From NCBI RefSeq assembly GCF_927798115.1, contig NZ_CAKMMG010000001.1:1550001-1614000 (forward strand): a DNA stretch of 64,000 bases, read 5' to 3'. The DNA is from Paenibacillus auburnensis (GTDB lineage: Bacteria > Bacillota > Bacilli > Paenibacillales > Paenibacillaceae). The notes below the pieces were generated by a model. The model was not told where the DNA came from. It saw only the letters and a list, made by a program, of their open reading frames with translations, and searched no databases. The first letter of the stretch is position 1. The number at the start of each line of letters is the position of its first letter. Below, in pieces: positions 18,357-26,907 of the stretch. Position numbers and translations under genes: made by a program.

Positions 18357-19991
18357 TTAGAATAAAAATCTGTGTGCCAGCCGTTCAACCCTTGTCAGCA
18401 TTTCCGGCAAATGAAACGGCTTTACTATATAATCATCGGCACCAAGCTGCAGTGCGTGAATAATATCCTGCTGATTATTTCGGCCGGTAAGCATAATTAC
18501 GAGTATATTCACTTCCGGATACCTGCTGCGGAGCTGCTTCAGCACTTCCAGTCCATCCAGCTCAGGCATGATTCCGTCCAGGAGAATGATAAATTTATCT
18601 TCGGGTGAATACCATTCCGATTGCAAGAACTGTGCTCCGTTTTCGAAGCTGCTTACCTCCATCTTGAGATTATTCGCCGGCTCCCATTCCCTGAACTGCT
18701 GGACGACAATCCTGCGGATCAGCGCATCGTCATCGACAACGATCACCTTAAGCACCTGCTCCACTTTACCAGCCGGGAGATACTCGTTATAGAGTGTTGT
18801 CTGGTTTCTTCCGGCATGCTTGCTGGCATACAGGGCCTGGTCCGCATCCTCAATCAGCTCCTCCGGATCATCCCGCCGGGCCCTGATCTCCGTGATTCCC
18901 CCTGAGAAGGTCACACGGAACTGCTGTTGCTTAGCCCAGAAATCCATGGCTGCGAACTGACTCTGGATACGTTCAATAACAAGGAGCGCGGAAGCCGCAT
19001 CCGTATTAGGCATGAACAGGGCAAACTCTTCCCCGCCGTAGCGGCAGAAGGTATCTTCGACACGGATGGAGCTGCGCACCAGCTCAGAAAAAGCCTGCAG
19101 CACCTCATCCCCGACCAGATGGCCGTAAGTATCATTTATTTGTTTGAAATAATCCAGGTCGAGCAGCGCCAGTGAAAAAATCCGTTCGGTTCTTCTAAAA
19201 TCAGATACCAGCTGCTTCATCGTCTGATTAAAATATCTGCGGTTATAGGCGCCGGTCAGCTCATCGATTATAATCGATTTCTGCCACTCCTTCTTCAGCT
19301 CAAAGCGGTTCTTGATCAGAACCAGAAACAGGTCGATGTCCACCGGCTTCGGCATGTAATCCATCACACCCAATGAATACGCGTACAATTGGAGATCCTT
19401 GGAATGCTCCCCGCTCATGATAATAATCGGGATACGCTCTTTTTTGGCTTTTCCGATAATCTGGTGAAGGACATCAATTCCGCTCTGATCAGGCAGCAGA
19501 ATATCCAGCAGAATCATATCTGGCCTGCTCTCATAAAACAGCTTCAGCCCGCGCTCCGCCGACATCGCGATATTTACATAATAAGATTGCTGCTCCAGGG
19601 ATTCCCGCAAAAAAGCCACTAGCTCCACATCGTCATCCACAAGCAGAATTTCATACTTCTGCTGCTTGGAGCCGGTAGAGAGGCTGATTTCCAGCACAGG
19701 GTCGGGCACGCTTCCGGAGGTTTCCTCTCCGCTAAACAGGTCCAGTACAGGGTGTAAAACCTCGCGCCATTCCGCCTCCATCCAGACTTTATCACTATGA
19801 TCCGAGAAATAGAGCAGCGTACTGCTGGCAAACCTCTCTACCCGGTCCAGACCAACGGTTCCCGCAGTTCCTTTTAGATTATGCAGAAAACGGTAGATCT
19901 CCCGTTCCCCGACATACTGCTGCCCCGACCATTTATCCAAAGTCTCTCTAGTCCGCTGCTCGACTAGCGCTTTATATTTTCTAGTTGTCAT
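18357..19991 (-). CDS. Hpt-REC-GGDEF-REC diguanylate cyclase response regulator
   Basis: 544 residues. The Hpt domain is at about 1-100 with phospho-acceptor His in FLHNLKGTAGTVGL. REC1 at 113-230 has Asp in MILLDILLPDQSG. GGDEF at 240-405 has active site RYGGEEFALF and an upstream RVED that fits the RxxD inhibitory site at the expected 5-residue distance. REC2 at 415-540 has Asp in IILLDGIMPELDG. It should make c-di-GMP under control of two receivers and also relay phosphate. ATG 19991 follows AAGGAG. First gene of the operon. Confidence 0.9.
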   Translation of the reverse strand: MTTRKYKALVEQRTRETLDKWSGQQYVGEREIYRFLHNLKGTAGTVGLDRVERFASSTLLYFSDHSDKVWMEAEWREVLHPVLDLFSGEETSGSVPDPVLEISLSTGSKQQKYEILLVDDDVELVAFLRESLEQQSYYVNIAMSAERGLKLFYESRPDMILLDILLPDQSGIDVLHQIIGKAKKERIPIIIMSGEHSKDLQLYAYSLGVMDYMPKPVDIDLFLVLIKNRFELKKEWQKSIIIDELTGAYNRRYFNQTMKQLVSDFRRTERIFSLALLDLDYFKQINDTYGHLVGDEVLQAFSELVRSSIRVEDTFCRYGGEEFALFMPNTDAASALLVIERIQSQFAAMDFWAKQQQFRVTFSGGITEIRARRDDPEELIEDADQALYASKHAGRNQTTLYNEYLPAGKVEQVLKVIVVDDDALIRRIVVQQFREWEPANNLKMEVSSFENGAQFLQSEWYSPEDKFIILLDGIMPELDGLEVLKQLRSRYPEVNILVIMLTGRNNQQDIIHALQLGADDYIVKPFHLPEMLTRVERLAHRFLF

Positions 19992-20129
19992 GTTTACTCC
20001 TTAAACAAATATATCAATCTATAAGTTCATCCTATTTTTCACATTCAGTCAACTTATTCTAATGAATATGGGCTTCAAGATCAAATATATAATCAGACTG
20101 ACAAAAAACCTTTGGTTGCCGCCTGTGTC

Positions 20130-20147
20130 ATCATTTGCAATAATGAT
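20130..20147. promoter_or_regulatory. Inverted repeat upstream of the ACT/UPF0210 operon
   Basis: ATCATT-N6-AATGAT, 65 bp before the ACT-domain start. It could be an operator or chance in an AT-rich promoter region. Confidence 0.25.
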
Positions 20148-20211
20148 TGAAACGGTTCATTCCGTTAATGCGGCGGATGAACAAAGAATAGACAAATAGG
20201 AGGCTTTTTCA

Positions 20212-20481
20212 TTGAAGGGGATTATAACTGTACTGGGAAAAGACAAAGTAGGAATTATTGCCAAAGTCTGTACATACCTTGCCGAACACAATCTGAACAT
20301 TCTTGATATCTCTCAGACGATTGTGCAGGACTATTTTAACATGATGATGATTGTAGATATTTCAGCGCCAAGCAAGTCCTTTGAGGAAATTGTCCTTGAT
20401 CTGCAGCATGTAGGCGAAGATATCGGCGTAGAAATCAAACTTCAGCATGAAGATATCTTCAATATTATGCACCGCATTTAG
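20212..20481 (+). CDS. ACT-domain protein (UPF0237)
   Basis: 89 residues forming one ACT domain: GIITVLGKDKVGIIAKVCTY then LNILDISQTIVQDYFNMMMIVDI, close to the GcvR-like/UPF0237 family. ACT domains bind small ligands, often amino acids. TTG 20212 lies 8 nt after GGAGG. It is followed by the UPF0210 gene after 21 bp, and these two families are commonly paired. It may be a regulatory subunit of its neighbour (inference). Confidence 0.88.
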   Translation: MKGIITVLGKDKVGIIAKVCTYLAEHNLNILDISQTIVQDYFNMMMIVDISAPSKSFEEIVLDLQHVGEDIGVEIKLQHEDIFNIMHRI

Positions 20482-20502
20482 CAGCGAAAGGATGAGCGAA
20501 CA

Positions 20503-21861
20503 ATGATTTCACGTGGTGAAGTACAGGAAACCAATCAAATGATCTCTGAAATGAATCTGGATGTCCGCACGATAACGATGGGTATTAGTCTGATGGACTG
20601 CGCCCATACCGATCTGCGGGTGTTTAACCAGAATGTATATGATAAAATTACCCGTTCCGCCGAGAAGCTGGTGAAGACCGGAGAAGAGCTGGAGCGTCAA
20701 TTCGGTGTACCGATTGTCAACAAACGGATTTCCGTCACCCCGATCTCGATTGCGGCCGGTGCTGTTCATACGGATTCTTATGTGCCTGTTGCGCAAATTC
20801 TGGACAAGGCAGCGAAAGAGGTTGGTGTTAACTTTATCGGCGGATTCTCCGCTCTTGTGCAGAAAGGCTGCACCAAAGGCGACCGGATTCTGATAGACAG
20901 CATCCCTGAAGCCCTGGCTGTGACCGAGCGTGTCTGCTCCTCTGTGAATGTCGGCTCTTCGCGCAGCGGAATTAACATGGATGCCGTGAAGCTGATGGGC
21001 GACATCATTATCCAGACTGCGGAGCGCACCAAAGACCGCGATTCCATCGGCTGCGCCAAGCTGGTTGTCTTCTGTAACGCGGTGGAGGACAATCCCTTCA
21101 TGGCCGGAGCCTTCCACGGTGTAGGCGAGCGTGAACTCGTCATTAACGTTGGCGTCAGCGGTCCGGGTGTCATCAAGCGTGCGCTCGAGGAAGTGAAAGG
21201 CCAGGACTTCGAGACACTCTGCGAGACGATCAAACGGACCGCCTTCAAAGTTACCCGTGTCGGCCAGCTGGTTGCCCAGGAAGCCTCCAAGCGGCTGGGT
21301 GTGCCGTTCGGCATCATTGATCTGTCCCTCGCCCCGACTCCGCTGATCGGAGACTCGATCGCCGAGATTTTCCAGGTCATGGGCCTGGAGGAAGCCGGAG
21401 CTCCCGGAACTACGGCAGCACTGGCCATTCTCAACGACAATGTTAAAAAAGGCGGCGTCATGGCCTCCTCCTATGTCGGCGGACTCAGCGGTGCCTTCAT
21501 TCCAGTCAGCGAAGACCACGGGATGATTCAGGCGGTACAGCGCGGCGCGCTGACCTTAGAGAAGCTGGAAGCAATGACCTGTGTCTGCTCGGTCGGACTC
21601 GACATGATCGCCATTCCGGGCAGCACCAGCAAAGAGACCATCTCCGGCATTATCGCAGATGAAGCTGCGATTGGTATGGTCAACAACAAAACGACTGCTG
21701 TCCGCGTCATTCCGGTAATCGGCAAGGAAGTCGGCGAGATGGTCGAATTCGGCGGCCTGCTCGGCTATGCGCCTGTGATGGCCGTGAATCCGTTCAACTG
21801 TGCCGGGTTCGTGAACCGCGGCGGACGGATTCCCGCACCGATCCACAGCTTTAAGAATTAA
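20503..21861 (+). CDS. UPF0210 / DUF711 family protein
   Basis: 452 residues, full length for the PFL-like DUF711 family, whose known structure resembles pyruvate formate-lyase folds but has no proven activity. Recognisable stretches: [58 protein letters not shown] and the C-terminal [23 protein letters not shown] 20503 has AAAGGATGA upstream. Second gene of the operon with the ACT protein; terminated by the strong hairpin at 21870. Confidence 0.88.
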   Translation: MISRGEVQETNQMISEMNLDVRTITMGISLMDCAHTDLRVFNQNVYDKITRSAEKLVKTGEELERQFGVPIVNKRISVTPISIAAGAVHTDSYVPVAQILDKAAKEVGVNFIGGFSALVQKGCTKGDRILIDSIPEALAVTERVCSSVNVGSSRSGINMDAVKLMGDIIIQTAERTKDRDSIGCAKLVVFCNAVEDNPFMAGAFHGVGERELVINVGVSGPGVIKRALEEVKGQDFETLCETIKRTAFKVTRVGQLVAQEASKRLGVPFGIIDLSLAPTPLIGDSIAEIFQVMGLEEAGAPGTTAALAILNDNVKKGGVMASSYVGGLSGAFIPVSEDHGMIQAVQRGALTLEKLEAMTCVCSVGLDMIAIPGSTSKETISGIIADEAAIGMVNNKTTAVRVIPVIGKEVGEMVEFGGLLGYAPVMAVNPFNCAGFVNRGGRIPAPIHSFKN

Positions 21862-21869
21862 GTTTACAC

Positions 21870-21909
21870 AAAAGCGCCGCCCACCTGATCTCAGGTGGGC
21901 GGCGCTTTT
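21870..21909. terminator. Strong bidirectional terminator
   Basis: A perfect 19-bp stem (21870-21888 with 21891-21909), GC rich with A/T tails on both sides, between the convergent UPF0210 and ECF sigma genes. Confidence 0.92.
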
Positions 21910-21926
21910 GCGTACGTCTTAATCGG

Positions 21927-22865
21927 CTACTGGTCGGCAGAAGGCCCAACATGGCTCAGCTTCTCCGGTCCCATGATCAGGTAAACGCTCTGAATCTGCT
22001 CCCCGCTGCGGCTCAAGGCCAGGCATAGTACCGCCTTAACCTCGCCTTGATCTCTGTAGACCAGATTTGCTTCGCCGTTAATAAGTTCGATGGAGGAAGT
22101 CCAGCTGCGCATCCGGGCCAGCACTCTGCGCGAGGTGAGCAGTGCCAGTACGCCCTTGCGGCCCACCATCGGCCGGAGGATCGTATGTACTTCCCGTCCT
22201 CCTCCATCAGCAACGAGTACAGCTTGCTCTGTCAGGAGAGCCAGCATCCCGTTCACATCATGCGCGGCAAAGGCGGCGGTGAACTGCTGAAGCATTCCCG
22301 TACGAACCTGCTCCGGTGCAGGAGACATCGCTTCACCAGCCGGATCAGCCTGAAGCGTCCGCTTCACACGGCTGAAAATTTGCCGGCAGTTGCTCTCCGT
22401 TTTGCCGACCATCCCGGCAATCGCTTCATATTCGTATTGGTAAGCCTCCCGGAGCACAAACACCGCCCGTTCGACAGGTGACAGCTTCTCCATCAGTACG
22501 AGGAATGCCATGGAAAGGGTGTCCTTGCGCTCAGCCACCGCTTCGGGTCCGTCATACAGCTCGCTCACCGGCTCGGGCAGCCATTCGCCGATATAGGTCT
22601 CCCTGCGGCTGTATGCGGAATTCAGCAGATTCAGGCAGCGGTTGGTAATGCTTTTGGCCACATAAGCCTTGATGTTATCAATACTAGTGAGGTCACGCCG
22701 CTGCAAGTCGGCAAAGCAGTCCTGAACCACATCCTCCGCGTCCGCCACTGTACCTAGCATCCGGTAAGCAATGGAAAAGGCGTACCTTCTGTAGTTAAGG
22801 TATAATTCCGCAAGCTCCGCCGACTGCGCGGTTTCCGCTTTACTGTTCCGAGCATTCAACACCAT
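21927..22865 (-). CDS. ECF41-type RNA polymerase sigma factor with SnoaL-like extension
   Basis: 312 residues. Sigma2 (about 20-85: FSIAYRMLGTVADAEDVVQDCF), a linker with WLPEPV, sigma4 (about 130-180: LSPVERAVFVLREAYQYEYEAIAGMVGKTESNCRQIFSR), then a SnoaL/NTF2-like C-terminal domain with ADGGGR and MGPEKL. WLPEP, DGGGK and NPDKL are marks of group ECF41, in which the extension replaces an anti-sigma factor and controls activity. RBS GGGAGGGG precedes ATG 22865. It lies 24 bp after its carboxymuconolactone decarboxylase partner, in one operon. Confidence 0.92.
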   Translation of the reverse strand: MVLNARNSKAETAQSAELAELYLNYRRYAFSIAYRMLGTVADAEDVVQDCFADLQRRDLTSIDNIKAYVAKSITNRCLNLLNSAYSRRETYIGEWLPEPVSELYDGPEAVAERKDTLSMAFLVLMEKLSPVERAVFVLREAYQYEYEAIAGMVGKTESNCRQIFSRVKRTLQADPAGEAMSPAPEQVRTGMLQQFTAAFAAHDVNGMLALLTEQAVLVADGGGREVHTILRPMVGRKGVLALLTSRRVLARMRSWTSSIELINGEANLVYRDQGEVKAVLCLALSRSGEQIQSVYLIMGPEKLSHVGPSADQ

Positions 22866-22889
22866 GCTGCCCCTCCCTTGTACCGTTTG

Positions 22890-23336
22890 TTACATCGATA
22901 CCCCCGGATACATGCCTGTGGAGATCGCGATCCGGTTCCAGTTGTTAATTGTATTGATACTCAGGATCCAGTCGACGAATTCCTCTTCGCTAACATATTC
23001 GCGGACATTATCATAGACTGCCTGCGGCACCCCGCCCTGGCTGATAAGGGTTACAGACTCAGCAAGCTCAAGAAGCGCTCTTTCCTTGCCACTGAATACC
23101 GGAGCTTCCCGCCATACGCTGACCAGCACCAGCTTTTCCTGGTAATCCCCAAGCTTCAGCAGATCCTTGGCATGCATATCCAGACAAAAAGCGCAGCCGT
23201 TGATCTGCGATACCCGTATTTTAACCAGCTCGGCGAGTACCTTGTCCAGTCCCCTGCCTGCATTATGCTGCTCTGCTGCCATCATTGCCCGGAACGCGGG
23301 AGCGTTTACCTGTCTGTAATTCAATCTCAAACTCAT
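22890..23336 (-). CDS. Carboxymuconolactone decarboxylase / AhpD-like protein (ECF41 partner)
   Basis: 148 residues of the CMD/AhpD fold with the CxxC redox pair in NGCAFCLDMHAKDLLKLG and preceding KIRVSQI. Related proteins have peroxidase-like activity through this dithiol; the physiological substrate is unknown. ATG 23336 follows GGAGGCGATCAATA; the frame extends to 23501 but overlaps the promoter. CMD-family genes are one of the three 'COE' partner types found beside ECF41 sigma genes. Transcribed first, then the sigma gene. Confidence 0.9.
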   Translation of the reverse strand: MSLRLNYRQVNAPAFRAMMAAEQHNAGRGLDKVLAELVKIRVSQINGCAFCLDMHAKDLLKLGDYQEKLVLVSVWREAPVFSGKERALLELAESVTLISQGGVPQAVYDNVREYVSEEEFVDWILSINTINNWNRIAISTGMYPGVSM

Positions 23337-23372
23337 TATTGATCGCCTCCATGATTTAGGTTCAATAGTAGA

Positions 23373-23399
23373 GACAATACAGGGATTGCTTTTGTGACA
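23373..23399 (-). promoter_or_regulatory. Candidate ECF41-dependent promoter
   Basis: On the minus strand TGTCACA (23399-23393) is followed after 16 bp by TGTC (23376-23373). The ECF41 consensus as I remember it is TGTCACA, 16-17 bp, CGTC. It lies about 37 bp upstream of the CMD start, so the operon would be autoregulated. Confidence 0.65.
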
Positions 23400-23428
23400 A
23401 TTACCTTTAACAAACGTTACAGCCAGTC

Positions 23429-24883
23429 TTAAGCCTCTGCCCGCTTGCTCTTTCTGATCGTGATCAGACGCCAGCCCGTCAGCAGTGCGGAGACCAGACA
23501 AATGACCGAAGAAGTCATAAAGACGACATGCATACCCGAGAGGAAAATATCTGGACGCCCCGGAACGAGACCGGTTACCCGGTGTCCTGCCTTGCTGCTC
23601 ATCACGTTGAACAGAATAGATGTGGCAATCGTGATTCCGACGACCATCCCCACATTACGGACAAGTGAATTGACACTGCCGGCGGAACCGAGCTGTGTGC
23701 GCGGCACCTTGCTCATAATCAAGGAATTGTTCGGAGACTGGAACAGCCCGCTGCCGACCCCGAGCATCGCGATCCACAGTCCGACGAGAATAACGGAGCT
23801 TCCATCATGCAGCCGGGCCAGCCCGAACTGGGCAATAACCATCACTAGGAGCCCGGCGAAGGTTAACAACTCGGAGCCGATCTTATCCGACAAAGCCCCG
23901 CTGAGCGGTGCGATGACAACCATCGAAATCGGAAAGAGCATCAGCAGAAATCCGGCATAGAACGGCGACAGGCCCAGCATATTCTGCGCATAGAAGGGCG
24001 AGATAATATTGAAGCAGAAGTTGGCCACAAATACGAGAAAGGCACAGAGAATGCTGAGTGAAAATAAGGAGTTCTTAAACAAGGACAGCTGCAGCAGCGG
24101 TGCCTCACTGCGGAGTTCCACGACAATAAAAGCAATGAACGAGGCGGCGGCAGCGATAAGCGCAGTGACGATCTTGCTGTCACCATACCCAAGCTGCTGT
24201 CCCAGCAGCAGTCCGGCAAACAGTGTAATGATAAAGAACGCAAACAGCAGACTGCCCGGCAGATCAATCCGTGATTTCACCCGGACCAGATCCTTCGGCA
24301 GAACCTTCATTCCGAGTGCGAAGGCAATCAGGCCAATCGGCACATTCACCCAGAAAATATATTCCCAGCCCAGGGTGGATACAATAATTCCGCCAAGGCT
24401 AGGTCCGGCTATACTGCCCAGAGACACAAAGGTCCCGATCAGGCCAAGCGCCTTACCGCGTTCGGTAGCCGGAAAAATATCCGTCACAATTCCCTGGCTG
24501 TTCGCCATGGTCATCGAAGCACCAATGGCCTGAACGACACGTGAGGCAATAAGAAACGGAAGACTTGTGCTCCATCCGCAGAGCAGAGAGCCGAGGATGA
24601 AAATCACTGTCCCGATTCTAAACACACGGATCTTGCCGACCATATCCCCCAGCTTACCAAAAAACAGAATAACCGAACAAATCGCCATCAGATATCCTGT
24701 AGTGACCCATTCGACCTGAGCAACCGGCAGATTCAGCTGCTTCACTAGCACCGGCAGGGCAATATTGACAATACTTCCGTCCAGGGTAGACATAAAAGTA
24801 AACAAATTTAGAACAATCAGAATTATCCAGCGCTTCTTCTGAACCGCTGCATCCTCCTGATAGGTTGCACTTATTGCACTCAT
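23429..24883 (-). CDS. DHA2 family MFS drug exporter
   Basis: 484 residues and about 14 membrane segments. It carries the motifs STLDGSIVNIALPVL in TM1, GKLGDMVGKIRVFR in loop 2-3 and a motif C-like GLIGTFVSLGSIAGPSLGG. These proton antiporters export lipophilic drugs. ATG 24883 is preceded by AGAAGG; the frame runs to 24958 but that would cover the operators. It is divergent from a marR gene, and both are flanked by twin palindromes, so MarR control is likely. Confidence 0.9.
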   Translation of the reverse strand: MSAISATYQEDAAVQKKRWIILIVLNLFTFMSTLDGSIVNIALPVLVKQLNLPVAQVEWVTTGYLMAICSVILFFGKLGDMVGKIRVFRIGTVIFILGSLLCGWSTSLPFLIASRVVQAIGASMTMANSQGIVTDIFPATERGKALGLIGTFVSLGSIAGPSLGGIIVSTLGWEYIFWVNVPIGLIAFALGMKVLPKDLVRVKSRIDLPGSLLFAFFIITLFAGLLLGQQLGYGDSKIVTALIAAAASFIAFIVVELRSEAPLLQLSLFKNSLFSLSILCAFLVFVANFCFNIISPFYAQNMLGLSPFYAGFLLMLFPISMVVIAPLSGALSDKIGSELLTFAGLLVMVIAQFGLARLHDGSSVILVGLWIAMLGVGSGLFQSPNNSLIMSKVPRTQLGSAGSVNSLVRNVGMVVGITIATSILFNVMSSKAGHRVTGLVPGRPDIFLSGMHVVFMTSSVICLVSALLTGWRLITIRKSKRAEA

Positions 24884-24916
24884 GAAAGGACACCTTCTTG
24901 AATCGAATTTCAGAAC

Positions 24917-24934
24917 TAGTTGCGTGCGCAACAA
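24917..24934. promoter_or_regulatory. MarR operator, copy 1
   Basis: TAGTTGCGTGCGCAACAA, containing the perfect dyad GTTGCG-TG-CGCAAC (24919-24932). It is identical to copy 2 exactly 44 bp away, about four helical turns, in the divergent promoter region. Confidence 0.85.
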
Positions 24935-24946
24935 TCTGCATTTCCC

Positions 24947-24975
24947 AGTGTACAGCAAATTAGTTGCGTGCGCAA
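24947..24975 (-). promoter_or_regulatory. Predicted promoter of the DHA2 exporter
   Basis: On the minus strand TTGCGC (24975-24970), a 17-bp spacer and TACACT (24952-24947). The -35 lies inside operator copy 2 and copy 1 lies just downstream of the start site, fitting repression. Confidence 0.5.
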
Positions 24976-24978
24976 CAA
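24961..24978. promoter_or_regulatory. MarR operator, copy 2
   Basis: Same 18-bp sequence as copy 1. It overlaps the -35 hexamer of the predicted exporter promoter and precedes the marR start by about 65 bp. Confidence 0.85.
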
Positions 24979-25041
24979 CTTTACGGTAAGCTTTTAAAGA
25001 GAGTACTAACAGCAGTGCATGAATCTAAAGAGGTGTCTGTA

Positions 25042-25467
25042 TTGAGAAAAGAACCGATCGGCAAGCTGGTTGCCTATCTTCACCGCCAGAATACAAAAAT
25101 ATTGAGCAAAGAACTTGCACCTTACGGGCTTGGCAGCGGCGGACAACACAGTTTTCTGAAGCTGATTCTCGGCCATCCGGGCATTACCCAGGACCAAATG
25201 ACCAATGAAATGAAATTCGATAAGGCGACAACAGCCCGTTCCGTGAAGCATCTGGAGCAACTGGGATATATTGAACGGCGGACCGATCCGAAAGACCGGC
25301 GTTCTTCTCTTTTGTATCCTACAGCCAAAGCCGTGGACTTTGCTCCCGTCTTTCAATCCATTCTTGATGAGCATAACCGCAAGCTGACTGCCAATCTGAC
25401 GGAGGAGGAAGCTGACACACTGGTGGCTTTGCTTCATAAGGTTACCCGTACTTCCGAAAGCTTATGA
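25042..25467 (+). CDS. MarR family transcriptional regulator
   Basis: 141 residues, the family's usual length. Winged-helix core: LILGHPGITQDQMTNEMKFDKATTARSVKHLEQLGYIERRTDPKDRRSSLLYPTAKA. TTG 25042 follows AGAGG by 8 nt; reading back to 24964 would put coding sequence through operator 2. It probably represses itself and the divergent DHA2 exporter, released by a small lipophilic ligand (inference from family and operators). Confidence 0.92.
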   Translation: MRKEPIGKLVAYLHRQNTKILSKELAPYGLGSGGQHSFLKLILGHPGITQDQMTNEMKFDKATTARSVKHLEQLGYIERRTDPKDRRSSLLYPTAKAVDFAPVFQSILDEHNRKLTANLTEEEADTLVALLHKVTRTSESL

Positions 25468-25504
25468 TAGGCACTGTCTAATGAGCCACCTTACTGTATC
25501 CACA

Positions 25505-25547
25505 TAAAAAAGGCCCTTACCTGTAAATAACCTGTAAGAGGCCTTTT
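25505..25547. terminator. Bidirectional terminator between marR and the DUF1796 gene
   Basis: AAAAGGCC-CTTAC pairs with GTAAG-AGGCCTTTT; A/T tails on both sides; the genes are convergent. Confidence 0.8.
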
Positions 25548-25578
25548 GCTGCAGATATGGGTCTGTACGGAGAGCGGT

Positions 25579-26223
25579 TCAAGCCAGACTGATACCATCC
25601 AGAATATAATCCCAAGTCTCAGAATCTCCCGCGCGGTTCGGAATACTCAGCGAACTGATTCCCGGCAGGCCCCAGGCATTGTCGATGACAGATTCCAGCC
25701 CGTCAACCCCGTTGACGATCAGAATCAGATATTCCCCGCCGGTTAATGGTCTCAGCACCTGCTGTAGAGCAACCGCTTCATCGTAAGTACTGCCCCAGCG
25801 GATAAATAACGCCCTGCGGCTGGCAATCAGCTGATCCAGTAAGCGCTGGCTGCGCATTTCGATTTTGTTCTTAAAGCCGGGATAGACAGAACTCCACTCC
25901 TGCCCTTCCAGTACCGGGAAATCGTGGACCGAGATCACGTTATAATAATAATCCTTCACAAAATAAGATTTGACCGGCATCACAACCTCATTCTCGACAA
26001 ACACATCATTTCCTTCGATCGGCGACATATTCCGGAGATCCATATACCCGGAAAAGCGGCTGCTGAGCAGCCGGTTCACATCGGTAAGCGATAATGAAAC
26101 GACCCAATCGAGCGGAGAAGAAAAGGTCCTGAGACCCTTTCTGCGCAAATGGGCTGCCGGTTCACAGGAGCTTCCCAGACTGACAATACAGTCATACGCC
26201 CCTCTTAGTTCTGCCAATTCCAT
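25579..26223 (-). CDS. DUF1796 family putative papain-like cysteine peptidase
   Basis: 214 residues. The N-terminus YDCIVSLGSSCEPAAHLRRKGLRTFSSPLDW matches the DUF1796 family, annotated as putative papain-like cysteine peptidases; Cys in SLGSSC would be the nucleophile, His in ISVHDFP a candidate partner. No experimental role is known to me. ATG 26223 follows GGGGTG; GTG 26232 is possible. It stands alone between two convergent/divergent neighbours. Confidence 0.7.
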   Translation of the reverse strand: MELAELRGAYDCIVSLGSSCEPAAHLRRKGLRTFSSPLDWVVSLSLTDVNRLLSSRFSGYMDLRNMSPIEGNDVFVENEVVMPVKSYFVKDYYYNVISVHDFPVLEGQEWSSVYPGFKNKIEMRSQRLLDQLIASRRALFIRWGSTYDEAVALQQVLRPLTGGEYLILIVNGVDGLESVIDNAWGLPGISSLSIPNRAGDSETWDYILDGISLA

Positions 26224-26400
26224 TCGACTCACCCCACAGCTGATATTTCAATATTAAATGCGTCCGAGAGACAAAATGCTTGGATGATAGTTAAAGTTAA
26301 CTTTGCCCAAACCACAAAAAGAGGTTAAAATATGATCCAATATGAAAACTGATTGAAACACAGCTGTAAAAAAATGAATGTGCAGAAAGGAGCACCGGTC

Positions 26401-26907
26401 ATGTCTATTAGCAGAGTAAAGGAACATTTCCGCGCCTTCGGCAAGGAGCAAGACATTCTGGAGTTTGCGGTATCTAGCGCAACAGTGGATTTGGCTGCCG
26501 CCGCGATCGGTGTCATACCGGCACGGATCGCCAAGACCCTGTCCTTCCGCGGTTCCGGGGAGAATGCCCTCCTGATCGTTGCCGCCGGAGACGCCAGAAT
26601 CGACAATAAGAAATTCAGGGAAGCCTTCGGGCTCAAGCCCCGGATGCTAAGTCCGGATGAAGTGCAGGTGCAGACCGGCCATGAAATCGGCGGGGTCTGC
26701 CCGTTTGGACTGGCCCGTGAGCTGGATGTTTACCTGGATGTATCCATGAAGCGGTTCAGTACCTTGTTCCCTGCCTGCGGCAGCACTAATTCCGCTATCG
26801 AGCTAACCTGTGAGGAGCTGTCTCTGTATTCAGGCAGCAAAGACTGGGTAGATGTATGTAAAGACTGGGCAGAAGTGATAGGAAACGGGGATGATCAAGC
26901 CTCATGA
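26401..26907 (+). CDS. YbaK/EbsC family protein (aminoacyl-tRNA deacylase-like)
   Basis: 168 residues of the YbaK/ProX editing-domain fold: AARIAKTLSFRG, LLIVAAGDARIDNKKFREAFG, the conserved Lys in this region, and IGGVCPFGL. Family members hydrolyse mischarged tRNA (Cys-tRNAPro and others); specificity cannot be read here. ATG 26401 follows AGGAGCACCGGTC; the frame extends to 26353. Its stop overlaps the ATG of the MFS gene (ATGA), so the two form an operon. Confidence 0.85.
   Translation: MSISRVKEHFRAFGKEQDILEFAVSSATVDLAAAAIGVIPARIAKTLSFRGSGENALLIVAAGDARIDNKKFREAFGLKPRMLSPDEVQVQTGHEIGGVCPFGLARELDVYLDVSMKRFSTLFPACGSTNSAIELTCEELSLYSGSKDWVDVCKDWAEVIGNGDDQAS

Noticed and set aside
20509..21519. 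A 336-residue open frame antisense to the UPF0210 gene
   Set aside because: Shadow of a conserved gene with codon bias typical of the real strand; no start signal.
24964..25041. Longer N-terminus for MarR starting at 24964
   Set aside because: It would make operator copy 2 coding, and has no ribosome binding site; TTG 25042 has AGAGG at 8 nt.
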